Source: Bacteroidales bacterium (GTDB lineage Bacteria; Bacteroidota; Bacteroidia; Bacteroidales; UBA12077). From it: 6,081 nt of DNA. The stretch is taken from assembly GCA_030635365.1 (NCBI GenBank), contig DAOVYZ010000230.1, positions 1-6,081 of the forward strand, written 5' to 3'. The position numbers and the translations under genes were made by a program. This document shows positions 1-6,081 of this stretch, piece by piece. The first letter of the stretch is position 1. Each line of letters opens with the position of its first letter. Below the pieces are notes generated by a model, which worked only from the letters and a program-made list of their open reading frames with translations, was not told the origin of the DNA and ran no database searches.

Positions 1-546
1 TATAGGAGGCTGTGAATTTTCCATCACTCTAACCTGAACGGAAGAAGTATGTGTTCTTAATAATATATCGGGATTTTTTTCTATAAAAAATGTGTCTTGC
101 ATATCTCGTGCCGGATGTTCTTCAGGGAAATTTAGTGCTGAGAATACATGCCAGTCGTTTTCAATTTCTGGCCCTTCGGAAATAGTAAAACCAAGTCGTT
201 TAAAAATATCGATTATTTCATTTCTAACTATTGATATGGGATGGCGTGCTCCTATTTTAATAAAATCGCCGGGCAAACTCATATCATTACTTGAATTATT
301 ATCACTTTTGTCTTCAAGATTTTTTTTAAAGAAGGTAATTTTTTCTTGAATCGTTACTTTTAGTTCATTTAATTTTTGTCCAACATCCTTTTTGTTTTCA
401 CGTGGAACATTTTTGAAATCTTCAAAAAGGGCATTAACTATTCCTTTTTTACCCAGATATTTAATACGAAATGTTTCAATTTCATCAATAGTGGATGCAA
501 CAAATTCTTTTGTTTCTTTTAAATACTGATTAATCTTATCTGTCAT
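1..546 (-). CDS. pheS: Phenylalanyl-tRNA synthetase alpha subunit, N-terminal part (cut by window edge)
   Basis: Alpha (catalytic) subunit of the cytoplasmic alpha2beta2 phenylalanine-tRNA ligase, which charges tRNA-Phe using ATP. The reading frame starts at the ATG complementary to 544-546 and stays open for 182 codons to base 1; the family is usually about 340 residues, so roughly half is missing at the left edge. Residues 1-80 are the charged helical N-terminal arm, including LGKKG at 32-36. A short Asn/Ser-rich linker (about 81-89) leads into the class II catalytic core: ARHPIS near 100-105, the motif FTISEGPEIENDWHVF at 120-135, then ALNFPEEHPARDMQDTFF and LLRTHTSSVQ, all hallmarks of PheS. 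It begins 15 bp after the stop of the upstream isomerase gene and no separate promoter is visible, so co-transcription is likely. There is no Shine-Dalgarno-like sequence, as is common in Bacteroidota. Identity is very secure. Confidence 0.97.
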   Translation of the reverse strand, partial: MTDKINQYLKETKEFVASTIDEIETFRIKYLGKKGIVNALFEDFKNVPRENKKDVGQKLNELKVTIQEKITFFKKNLEDKSDNNSSNDMSLPGDFIKIGARHPISIVRNEIIDIFKRLGFTISEGPEIENDWHVFSALNFPEEHPARDMQDTFFIEKNPDILLRTHTSSVQVRVMENSQPPI

Positions 547-561
547 GATAATTATAAATTA

Positions 562-1368
562 TTATAGCTTTTTGATTTTCATTTTAACATCCTTAAGAGG
601 TCTGTTATTTTTATCTGTTTCTATAGCAGCTATTATATCTAGGACTTCTAGCCCTTTTACTACTTCACCAAAAACAGTATAAGCATTATCTAAATGAGGT
701 GTTCCTCCTATAGTTTTGTATATTTTTAATTTATTTTCAGGAATTTTATAAGTCTCTTGCAATTCAAATTCTTCTTTTGCTTTTTTGCGTGCTTCTGGAA
801 GTATAACCTGATAGTCAATCGTTCCTCCAGTATTGTAAGCTTCTTTTTTAGCTTCTTTGATATAATGAGTTACTAATTTATTAAGCCTTGAAAGGTTAAT
901 TCTATCTTCAACTTTTTTAATATCTGTGTCGTTAAAAACTTTGCCCTGTACAATATAAAATTGAGAGCCTGCTGAACGCATTTCCGGATTAGTATCATCG
1001 CCTTCCCTGGCAGCTGCAATAACACCTTTTTTGTGAAAAATAGTATCAATGAATTCAGCCGGGATAGTATATCCGGGACCACCTTCACCTAACATCTTTC
1101 TGGGTTCTGCATTTTTGGAAGTAGGATCACCGCCCTGAATCATGAACTCATTGATAACTCTATGAAACAACAGGTCATCAAAATAGTTCTGCTCAACAAG
1201 TTTTTCAAAGTTTGCTTTATGCAACGGCGTTTCATTATAAAGTTTAAAAACCATATCTCCATATTCGGTTTCAATTTTGTAGAGTTGATCTTTCTTTTTG
1301 GGTTGATCAGGTTGGCAAGAAATTACAAACAAAGAAAATAATATTGATAATAAAGCAAATTTTTTCAT
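562..1368 (-). CDS. Cyclophilin-type peptidylprolyl cis-trans isomerase, lipoprotein, with internal insertion
   Basis: Predicted envelope lipoprotein of 268 residues that catalyses cis-trans isomerisation of Xaa-Pro bonds during protein folding. I chose the ATG at 1366-1368 over an upstream ATG at 1416, because it gives a clean lipoprotein signal: MKKF, a hydrophobic stretch, then a VISC lipobox with Cys18. The longer start would place 16 mostly hydrophobic residues before this. The cyclophilin domain begins near residue 29. The catalytic segment FHRVINEFMIQGGD (68-81) carries the equivalents of cyclophilin A Arg55, Phe60 and Gln63 as R70, F75 and Q78. GSQFYIV is at 134-140 and TPHLDNAYTVFGEVVKG at 223-239; the Trp121 equivalent is His and the His126 equivalent is Tyr, both positions that vary in bacterial members. 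About 75 charged, mainly helical residues (143-217) are inserted between the last two blocks. It is probably the first gene of an operon with pheS. Substrates are unknown. Confidence 0.93.
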   Translation of the reverse strand: MKKFALLSILFSLFVISCQPDQPKKKDQLYKIETEYGDMVFKLYNETPLHKANFEKLVEQNYFDDLLFHRVINEFMIQGGDPTSKNAEPRKMLGEGGPGYTIPAEFIDTIFHKKGVIAAAREGDDTNPEMRSAGSQFYIVQGKVFNDTDIKKVEDRINLSRLNKLVTHYIKEAKKEAYNTGGTIDYQVILPEARKKAKEEFELQETYKIPENKLKIYKTIGGTPHLDNAYTVFGEVVKGLEVLDIIAAIETDKNNRPLKDVKMKIKKL

Positions 1369-1560
1369 GGCAACAAAGAATTTGATTTGAACAACAAAAA
1401 TAGAAACAAATAACAATTAATTAAAACAGATTGTCAATTATTATCAAATAGCAATTGATGCTAATAACTTTAAATAGTGTTAATATCTATGATTATAATT
1501 ATTATGATAATAAGAATAAGAAGTTTTATTTTGTATAAATAATATAAATATTTTTCAGAG
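1369..1560. other. Divergent intergenic region between the isomerase and flippase genes
   Basis: About 190 bp of very AT-rich DNA that must hold the promoters for both the leftward isomerase-pheS genes and the rightward flippase-dut genes. It contains a candidate minus-strand -7 box (1395-1402) and a perfect odd palindrome TTATTAT-G-ATAATAA at 1499-1513. A weaker plus-strand TATTTTG at 1527-1533 is one base short of the TAnnTTTG consensus. I see no RNA gene, no open reading frame with coding character and no mobile element end. The palindrome is all A/T apart from its centre, so it may be chance in this base composition. Confidence 0.6.
1395..1402 (-). promoter_or_regulatory. Candidate Bacteroidota-type -7 promoter element for the isomerase-pheS operon
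   Basis: Read on the minus strand these bases are TATTTTTG, a full match to the Bacteroidota sigma-factor -7 consensus TAnnTTTG. The position would give a short leader of about 20 bases before the isomerase ATG at 1368. I could not find a convincing TTTG -33 element at the expected distance upstream, so this is only a candidate. It lies inside the reading frame of the longer alternative start at 1416, which would favour the shorter start if it is a real promoter. Confidence 0.28.
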
Positions 1561-3024
1561 TTGAATCAGATTAAAAAACTTGCTGGACAAACGGTTATAT
1601 ATGGTTTAAGCAACATGCTTGGACGGTTTTTAAATTATTTATTAGTTCCATTGCACACATTGGTTTTAGGTAAGTTTTTTTATGGTAAATTAACATTTAT
1701 ATATAGCAGTACTGCTATTTTATTGGTTTTGTTAACCTATGGTTTAGAAACGGGATTTTTTCGTTTTGCAAGTAAGAAAGAAGAAAATTATAATAAGGTT
1801 CTTGGAACCAGTTTATATTCTATTTTTTTAACAACAACGATTTTCATTGTTTTATCGATTGTTCTAAAAAATTTATGGCAGGGTTATTTCGAAGTAAATA
1901 ATTATAAAATTGTTATATTTTTTATTTTTATAATAGCTTTTGATGTTCTAAATGCTATACCTTTTGCTAAACTACGAATTGATGAACGCCCCATTAAATT
2001 TATGTTTGTTAAGCTGGCAGGTATCTTTGTAAACATAGCATTAAATCTGTTTTATTTACTATTGTGTAGAAAATTATCAGAGGCTGGGAATACAGGGTTC
2101 ATAGCAAGAATTTATAATCCGGAATTGGTATTAGAGTTTGTTCTTATTGCTAATTTGGTAAGCAGTGCGGTAATGTTCATAATTTTATTACCTGAAATTA
2201 TTAAAGTAAAGCCTGAGTTTTGCTTTAGTTTATTAAAAAGGCTATTGAAATATTCGTTTCCTATTTTATTAATTGGTTTAGCGGGAATGTTAAATGATAA
2301 CATTGACAAGTTGTTAATACCAAAATTGATAAATGACCCAAACCCTATGGAGCAATTGGGAATTTATGGTGCAAACTTTAAGCTATCGGTATTAATGGTA
2401 TTGTTTATACAAATGTTCCGGTACGCAGCAGAGCCATTTTTCTTTAAAAATTCAGAAAAATTACATGCAAAAAAACTCTATGCCGATGTAATGAATTATT
2501 TTATCATTTTTGGATTGATTATTTTTTTAGGAGTAATGTTTTACATAGATATTTTAAAGTATTTTATAGCAGAAGAGTTCAGGGAAGGGTTGTATGTGGT
2601 TCCTATTTTATTGATTGCTAAATTGATTTTCGGTATATTAATTAGTTTATCAATATGGTATAAGATAACGGACAAAACATACTATGGTATATTAATAGCC
2701 GGTATTGGGGCAATAATTACAGTGATATTAAATATTATTTTATTACCACGAATTGGTTATTTAGGATCAGCATTTGCAAGTTTATTAAGTTACAGTACTA
2801 TGTTAGTAGTTTCGTATTATTTAAGCAGAAAGCACTTTTTGATACCGTATAACTTTAAGAAAATAGCATTTTATTTTATAATAGCATTTGTTTTATATGG
2901 ATTTACAAAAATCATTAAAATAGATAATCAGGTTATTTATTATGCAATTAGTACAATTATGATATTAGGATTTATAACTATTGTATATTTAAAAGAAAAA
3001 AAACATTTAACGAATGAAAATTAA
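1561..3024 (+). CDS. Polysaccharide/oligosaccharide flippase of the MOP superfamily, TTG start
   Basis: Integral inner-membrane protein of 487 residues, predicted to flip lipid-linked glycan precursors across the membrane (Wzx/MurJ-like branch of the MOP exporter superfamily). I count about 14 hydrophobic helices, roughly at 8-32, 42-62, 85-103, 116-134, 148-168, 190-211, 231-249, 272-290, 311-330, 344-363, 374-395, 400-421, 434-450 and 457-476, the usual number. The N-terminus MNQIKKLAGQTVIYGLSNML resembles that of Bacteroidota polysaccharide biosynthesis proteins. The start must be TTG at 1561: the frame has a stop at 1540-1542, no ATG lies between, and the next ATG (codon 19) would remove part of helix 1. 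The C-terminus KEKKHLTNEN overlaps the next gene by 11 bp. No glycosyltransferases lie nearby, so the substrate cannot be inferred; a capsule, O-antigen or general envelope glycan is possible. Confidence 0.9.
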   Translation: MNQIKKLAGQTVIYGLSNMLGRFLNYLLVPLHTLVLGKFFYGKLTFIYSSTAILLVLLTYGLETGFFRFASKKEENYNKVLGTSLYSIFLTTTIFIVLSIVLKNLWQGYFEVNNYKIVIFFIFIIAFDVLNAIPFAKLRIDERPIKFMFVKLAGIFVNIALNLFYLLLCRKLSEAGNTGFIARIYNPELVLEFVLIANLVSSAVMFIILLPEIIKVKPEFCFSLLKRLLKYSFPILLIGLAGMLNDNIDKLLIPKLINDPNPMEQLGIYGANFKLSVLMVLFIQMFRYAAEPFFFKNSEKLHAKKLYADVMNYFIIFGLIIFLGVMFYIDILKYFIAEEFREGLYVVPILLIAKLIFGILISLSIWYKITDKTYYGILIAGIGAIITVILNIILLPRIGYLGSAFASLLSYSTMLVVSYYLSRKHFLIPYNFKKIAFYFIIAFVLYGFTKIIKIDNQVIYYAISTIMILGFITIVYLKEKKHLTNEN

Positions 3025-3448
3025 TATTGTAAACAAATCAAAAAACCCGGTACCGGGTTATAGTACTAATCATTCTGCAGGAATGGATTTAAGAGCAAAT
3101 TTAGAAGGGCCAAAAACATTAAAACCATTAGAGCGAACATTAATCCCAACAGGATTATATATAGAACTTCCTGTAGGTTATGAGGCACAAATTAGGCCAA
3201 GAAGCGGACTGGCTTTAAAAAAAGGACTTTCTGTATTAAATACACCAGGGACAATAGATGCAGACTATCGCGGAGAAATAGGAGTTATTTTAATAAACCT
3301 TTCAAATGAGGAAGTTATAATTGAGGATGGTGAAAGAATTTGTCAAATGGTAATAGCAAAACATGAACAGGCAGACTTAATACAGGTGGAAGTTTTAAAT
3401 GAAACGGATCGAGGTGCAGGAGGATTTGGAAGTACTGGTGTAAAATAG
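3014..3448 (+). CDS. dut: Deoxyuridine 5'-triphosphate nucleotidohydrolase (dUTPase)
   Basis: Cytoplasmic trimeric enzyme that hydrolyses dUTP to dUMP and pyrophosphate, keeping uracil out of DNA and supplying dUMP for thymidylate synthesis. The 144-residue length is typical. All five conserved motifs are present in order: I, AGMDLR (22-27); II, RPRSGLA (61-67); III, NTPGTIDADYRGEIG (76-90) with catalytic Asp82 and uracil-stacking Tyr85; IV, GERICQMVI (106-114); V, RGAGGFGSTG (133-142), the P-loop-like lid over the phosphates. The ATG at 3014 lies inside the last codons of the flippase gene in another frame, an 11-bp overlap that suggests translational coupling and one transcript. No residue needed for catalysis appears changed. 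Identity and start are secure; the physiological reason for pairing with a flippase is not apparent. Confidence 0.98.
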   Translation: MKINIVNKSKNPVPGYSTNHSAGMDLRANLEGPKTLKPLERTLIPTGLYIELPVGYEAQIRPRSGLALKKGLSVLNTPGTIDADYRGEIGVILINLSNEEVIIEDGERICQMVIAKHEQADLIQVEVLNETDRGAGGFGSTGVK

Positions 3449-3511
3449 ATTTCTTAAACCCAAACTATGCAATTAGATTGAAAAATTAAAACCAGATGAA
3501 GGATAATTGAC

Positions 3512-3528
3512 TAATAACAAAGTTATTA
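3512..3528. repeat. Short perfect stem-loop after dut (7-bp arms, 3-base loop)
   Basis: TAATAAC at 3512-3518 and GTTATTA at 3522-3528 are exact reverse complements around an AAA loop, 64 bp after the dut stop. The stem has a single G-C pair and no T-run follows, so it is a poor intrinsic terminator. It could mark the 3' end of the flippase-dut transcript or be chance in AT-rich sequence. Confidence 0.4.
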
Positions 3529-3544
3529 ATGCTAACTCTTCGGG

Positions 3545-3642
3545 TTCAGCCCACTTTTTTTAATGATATGCATTAGGAATATTTTTGGTTTAATAGCACT
3601 TTAAAGGAACAATTGAAATCCTAATGCATAATGTGGGTTAAA
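3545..3642. repeat. Long imperfect inverted repeat with a perfect 12-bp core
   Basis: TATGCATTAGGA at 3567-3578 is exactly reverse-complemented at 3619-3630, separated by 40 bases. Farther out, CCCAC at 3550-3554 pairs with GTGGG at 3633-3637, and flanking bases 3545-3549 and 3638-3642 extend this with one G-U pair and one mismatch. The two paired blocks are separated by 12 bases on the left (beginning with seven T) and only 2 on the right, giving an asymmetric internal loop. The central 40 bases include the palindrome CTTTAAAG at 3599-3606. It could be a folded RNA leader, a protein-binding site or a small non-autonomous palindromic repeat; sequence alone does not decide. The symmetry is directly visible, the role is not. 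Confidence 0.7.
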
Positions 3643-3725
3643 TATTGTTAAAATTAGTAACTTGTAAACTTAACATATGTTTTTGTGTTAGTTTTATAAA
3701 ATATTTGTAACAAATAGAAGAAGAT

Positions 3726-5453
3726 ATGAGGGTATATGGATTAATTGTAATTACTATCCTATTTATTACTGCATGCACAGGGAAAAAGGAAATAACTAAG
3801 GCGGAAACAACTATAAATAAAGAGCTCAATGAAGATAATAAGCAAAAATACTATTACGTTTTCTTAGAAGCCAACAGGAAAAAATTACTGGGAGACATAA
3901 ATGGTGCATTAGCACTATATTATCAATGTTTGGAGATTTACCCGGAAAGCGCAGCGGCAATGTCAGAAATTTCAAAAATAAATAAAATTTCAAAAAATTA
4001 TGGAGTTGCTATTAAATATGCTGAAAGTGCTATAAAAAGCAACTCGGAAAACAAATGGTATCAAATAGATCTGGCGAGGTTATATATAGTTACAAATGAT
4101 AATCAAAAAGCTGTTGATGTTTATGAGGGATTATACAGAAAATATAAAAATGATCTGGATATAAAATATAAGTTAGCAACACTTTATACACATGTAAAAA
4201 ACTTCAAAAAAGCGGTAGAGATTTATAATGAACTGGAAGCCAGAGTTGGGGTTAATGAAAATCTATCTATTACCAAGCAACAACTTTATTTACAAATAGG
4301 GAACAAAACAAAAGCTTACGAAGAAATAAAAAAACTAATAAAGCATTATCCAAATGAGGCGAGATATTATGGAATAATTGCAGAAATGTATACTAATGAT
4401 AATTTGTTTACTAAAGCCGAAGAAAATTACAGAAAATTATTTGACATTGACAGTACAAGTACTATTGGGCAACTTTCTGTTATTGATTTTTATAGAAAAA
4501 AAATGGATTACGAAAACACTTTCAAAGTATTAAAGAAGGTGATAGGAAATAAGGAAATAGATTATAATCACAAAGTACTTATAATAGTATCGATGTTAAA
4601 TAATCAAAGCGAATTTAGTATATGTAATCAGGAATTAAAAGAACATATAACTTTGTTAAAAGAGCTGTATCCTAAAGAAAAGGATGGCTATACACTATAT
4701 GCGGATTATTTAATAAAAATGAACCTTTTCGAAGAAGCTAGAGCTGAAATAGAGTATATATTAGAAAATTTTGAAGGAAATGTCGTTTTGTGGGAGCAGT
4801 TGCTTTCAATTTACAGTTTTAATTCAAATTATGAAAAGTTATATGAAAAATCAAAAACAGCAATTGACAGTTTTCCTGAACACACAATATTTTACCTTTA
4901 TAGAGGAATATCAGCAACACAACAAAAAAAGATTGATGAGGGAATAGACATATTAAAAGAGGGATTAAAAAATATAAATAATAACAAGGAATTGGAATTA
5001 GATTTTTACACTTATTTGGGAGAAGCATATTATCAAAAGGATGATTATAAGAAATCTGATTACTATTTTGATCTGGTATTAAAAAGCGAACCGGAAAACT
5101 TATATGTAATTAATAATTATAGCTATTATTTGTCATTACGTGAAGAAAAACTTGAATATGCAGAAAGCATAAGCAAAAAGACAATTAGGGTTGAGCCTGC
5201 TAATAGCACCTATTTAGACACATATGCTTGGATTTTATTCAAACTCAGAAAATATAATGATGCTTTAATTTATATTAAATTGGCGTATGAAAATGGAGGC
5301 AATTCAAGTCCGGTAATCGTTGAGCATTACGGAGACATTCAATATATGGTAGGAAATAAAAAAGAAGCTATTAAAATGTGGCAGCTTTCGGTGGAAATAG
5401 GAAATAAAAGTGAAGAACTAGCAAAAAAAATAAAAAAGGGATCTATTAAATAA
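3726..5453 (+). CDS. TPR-repeat lipoprotein of the cell envelope
   Basis: Predicted lipoprotein of 575 residues built almost entirely from tetratricopeptide repeats, a helical scaffold for protein-protein contacts. The N-terminus is a short lipoprotein signal: MRVYG, a hydrophobic stretch, then an ITAC lipobox with Cys17 followed by TGKKE. TPR-like helix pairs are recognisable from about residue 43, clearly near 43-73, 76-108, 110-143, 144-177, 212-244, 320-350, 425-458, 493-522 and 531-563; the stretch 245-320 is degenerate. NNYSYYLSLR (463-472) and LDTYAWILFKLRKYNDALIYIKLA (497-520) are typical of Bacteroidota TPR proteins. It probably has its own promoter in the 277-bp gap upstream, and only 39 bp separate it from the EnvC-like gene downstream, so these two are likely co-transcribed. 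This suggests a scaffolding role in cell-wall remodelling, which is inference. The partner and exact function are not known to me. Confidence 0.9.
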   Translation: MRVYGLIVITILFITACTGKKEITKAETTINKELNEDNKQKYYYVFLEANRKKLLGDINGALALYYQCLEIYPESAAAMSEISKINKISKNYGVAIKYAESAIKSNSENKWYQIDLARLYIVTNDNQKAVDVYEGLYRKYKNDLDIKYKLATLYTHVKNFKKAVEIYNELEARVGVNENLSITKQQLYLQIGNKTKAYEEIKKLIKHYPNEARYYGIIAEMYTNDNLFTKAEENYRKLFDIDSTSTIGQLSVIDFYRKKMDYENTFKVLKKVIGNKEIDYNHKVLIIVSMLNNQSEFSICNQELKEHITLLKELYPKEKDGYTLYADYLIKMNLFEEARAEIEYILENFEGNVVLWEQLLSIYSFNSNYEKLYEKSKTAIDSFPEHTIFYLYRGISATQQKKIDEGIDILKEGLKNINNNKELELDFYTYLGEAYYQKDDYKKSDYYFDLVLKSEPENLYVINNYSYYLSLREEKLEYAESISKKTIRVEPANSTYLDTYAWILFKLRKYNDALIYIKLAYENGGNSSPVIVEHYGDIQYMVGNKKEAIKMWQLSVEIGNKSEELAKKIKKGSIK

Positions 5454-5492
5454 AACTGTTAGTTTAAATCTGTTCTGAGCTAATAATTAGGA

Positions 5493-6081
5493 ATGAGAGA
5501 TATTATAAGATTTGTAAATAAGGTAATTTTAATATTGGGAATAATCCTAATATCAACGTGGGTGTTGTATTCGCAATCCAGAGAAGAATTGCAGAATAGA
5601 AAGTTGAAAACTGAAGAAGATATAAAAGTTACAAACGAACTACTGGAAAAAACACAAAAGACAAAAACAGCAGGTTTAAACAGGCTCTTAATAATAAAGA
5701 AACGGATTTCTTTAAGAGAAAAATTGATAGGTGAAATATCGGAAGAGGTTGACTTACTGGAGAAAGATATTACTGAGAAAGAAAACGATATAAACCGTTA
5801 TGAGAATGAATTGAAAAAATTAAAGGAAGAATATGCAAAAATGATATATTTTGCATATAAAAACAGAAATAATTATGATAGATTAATGTTTATTCTTTCC
5901 GCAGAAGATTTCAATCAATCTTATCGAAGGATGAAATATCTTCAGCAATATACACAATACAGGAAGAAACAAGCGAATAAAATAGTAGAGACGCAGAAAA
6001 ACCTTCAATATGATGTAGAACAACTAAAAGAATATAAAAACAAAAAGGTCGAAAGCCTTGCAAGAAAAGAAAAAGAAAAAA
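5493..6081 (+). CDS. EnvC-like murein hydrolase activator / M23 peptidase family protein, N-terminal coiled-coil part (cut by window edge)
   Basis: The frame opens at ATG 5493, preceded by an in-frame stop at 5484-5486, and stays open for 196 codons to the window end. Residues 1-28 form a signal peptide: MRDIIRFVNK, a hydrophobic core (11-25), then LYSQS as the probable cleavage region, so the product should be periplasmic. After that come long charged helices rich in Lys and Glu, a coiled coil. The segment around 115-160 (YAKMIYFAYKNRNNYDRLMF, then ILSAEDFNQSYRRMKYLQQY) is the signature of Bacteroidota EnvC-type proteins, which normally end in a LytM/M23 domain. That domain would lie beyond the right edge, so I cannot say whether it has zinc-binding residues (a peptidase) or is degenerate (an amidase activator). 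AGGA sits only one or two bases from the ATG, too close for a normal Shine-Dalgarno. It follows the TPR gene by 39 bp. Confidence 0.9.
   Translation, partial: MRDIIRFVNKVILILGIILISTWVLYSQSREELQNRKLKTEEDIKVTNELLEKTQKTKTAGLNRLLIIKKRISLREKLIGEISEEVDLLEKDITEKENDINRYENELKKLKEEYAKMIYFAYKNRNNYDRLMFILSAEDFNQSYRRMKYLQQYTQYRKKQANKIVETQKNLQYDVEQLKEYKNKKVESLARKEKEK

Larger units (their letters stand above)
3449..3725. other. 277-bp intergenic region between dut and the TPR lipoprotein gene
   Basis: This gap is long for such a compact window and holds two structured elements: a small AT-rich hairpin at 3512-3528 and a long imperfect inverted repeat at about 3545-3642. The last 80 bp probably hold the promoter of the TPR gene. 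TTTG at 3682-3685 and AATATTTG at 3700-3707 loosely resemble -33 and -7 boxes, but the 14-base spacer is shorter than expected and the second has one mismatch. A purine-rich run at 3715-3724 precedes the ATG at 3726 and could help ribosome binding. I see no credible coding sequence; a reverse frame reaching 3638 lies mostly opposite the TPR gene start. Confidence 0.6.

Noticed and set aside
92..349. Plus-strand open frame of 85 codons
   Set aside because: Lies wholly opposite pheS, whose minus-strand translation matches the family throughout; no independent coding signal.
548..562. Inverted repeat ATAATT/AATTAT between the isomerase stop and pheS start
   Set aside because: Six A/T-only pairs in a 15-bp AT-rich spacer are expected by chance.
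873..1088. Minus-strand open frame of 71 codons
   Set aside because: Alternative frame inside the cyclophilin gene, covering its conserved core; a shadow.
1369..1416. Extended N-terminus of the isomerase starting at the ATG complementary to 1414-1416
   Set aside because: Would put 16 extra, mostly hydrophobic residues before a complete MKK-type lipoprotein signal; the shorter start is the normal form.
2112..2309. Minus-strand open frame of 65 codons
   Set aside because: Antisense to the flippase membrane helices; no recognisable product.
3512..3528. Intrinsic terminator for dut
   Set aside because: The stem is nearly all A-T and is followed by ATGCTAACTC rather than a T-run, so I kept it only as a stem-loop.
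3638..3829. Minus-strand open frame of 63 codons with a hydrophobic start
   Set aside because: Its first half is the complement of the TPR gene's signal peptide region, which explains the hydrophobic look; no family resemblance and no supporting context.
4819..5028. Minus-strand open frame of 69 codons
   Set aside because: Antisense to the TPR repeats; AT-rich shadow without a recognisable product.
5453..5465. Small hairpin AAACT/AGTTT after the TPR stop
   Set aside because: Five weak pairs and no T-run; not enough for a terminator, and the downstream gene is probably in the same transcript.

Overview
The window is about 6.1 kb of AT-rich DNA with compact, mostly ordinary genes. It most resembles a member of the Bacteroidota, probably close to Bacteroidales/Marinilabiliales. 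This rests on low GC, start codons without a clear Shine-Dalgarno sequence, short-tailed lipoprotein signals, and a recognisable gene neighbourhood of flippase, dUTPase, TPR lipoprotein and EnvC/M23-type protein. The taxonomic call is inference from gene families and gene order; no marker gene is complete enough to settle it.

Layout: the left part is transcribed leftward. A cyclophilin-type peptidylprolyl isomerase lipoprotein (start at 1368, stop at 562) is followed after 15 bp by the N-terminal 182 codons of pheS, which runs off the left edge. A roughly 190-bp divergent intergenic region (1369-1560) separates this from the rightward genes. These are a 14-helix MOP-superfamily polysaccharide flippase that must start at TTG 1561, dut overlapping its end by 11 bp, a 277-bp intergenic region with a long imperfect inverted repeat, a TPR-repeat lipoprotein, and the N-terminal 196 codons of an EnvC-like coiled-coil protein cut by the right edge.

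Functionally, the left pair combines protein folding in the envelope with tRNA charging. The right group combines lipid-linked glycan export, nucleotide-pool sanitation (dUTP to dUMP), a surface or periplasmic TPR lipoprotein and a murein hydrolase or murein hydrolase activator. Apart from dut this reads as an envelope-biogenesis neighbourhood. I found no CRISPR array, RNA gene, transposase, phage or defence gene, and no clear novel multi-gene system. The most interesting non-coding signal is the perfect 12-bp inverted repeat with outer CCCAC/GTGGG arms at about 3545-3642. The most interesting protein feature is the roughly 75-residue charged insertion that splits the cyclophilin fold.
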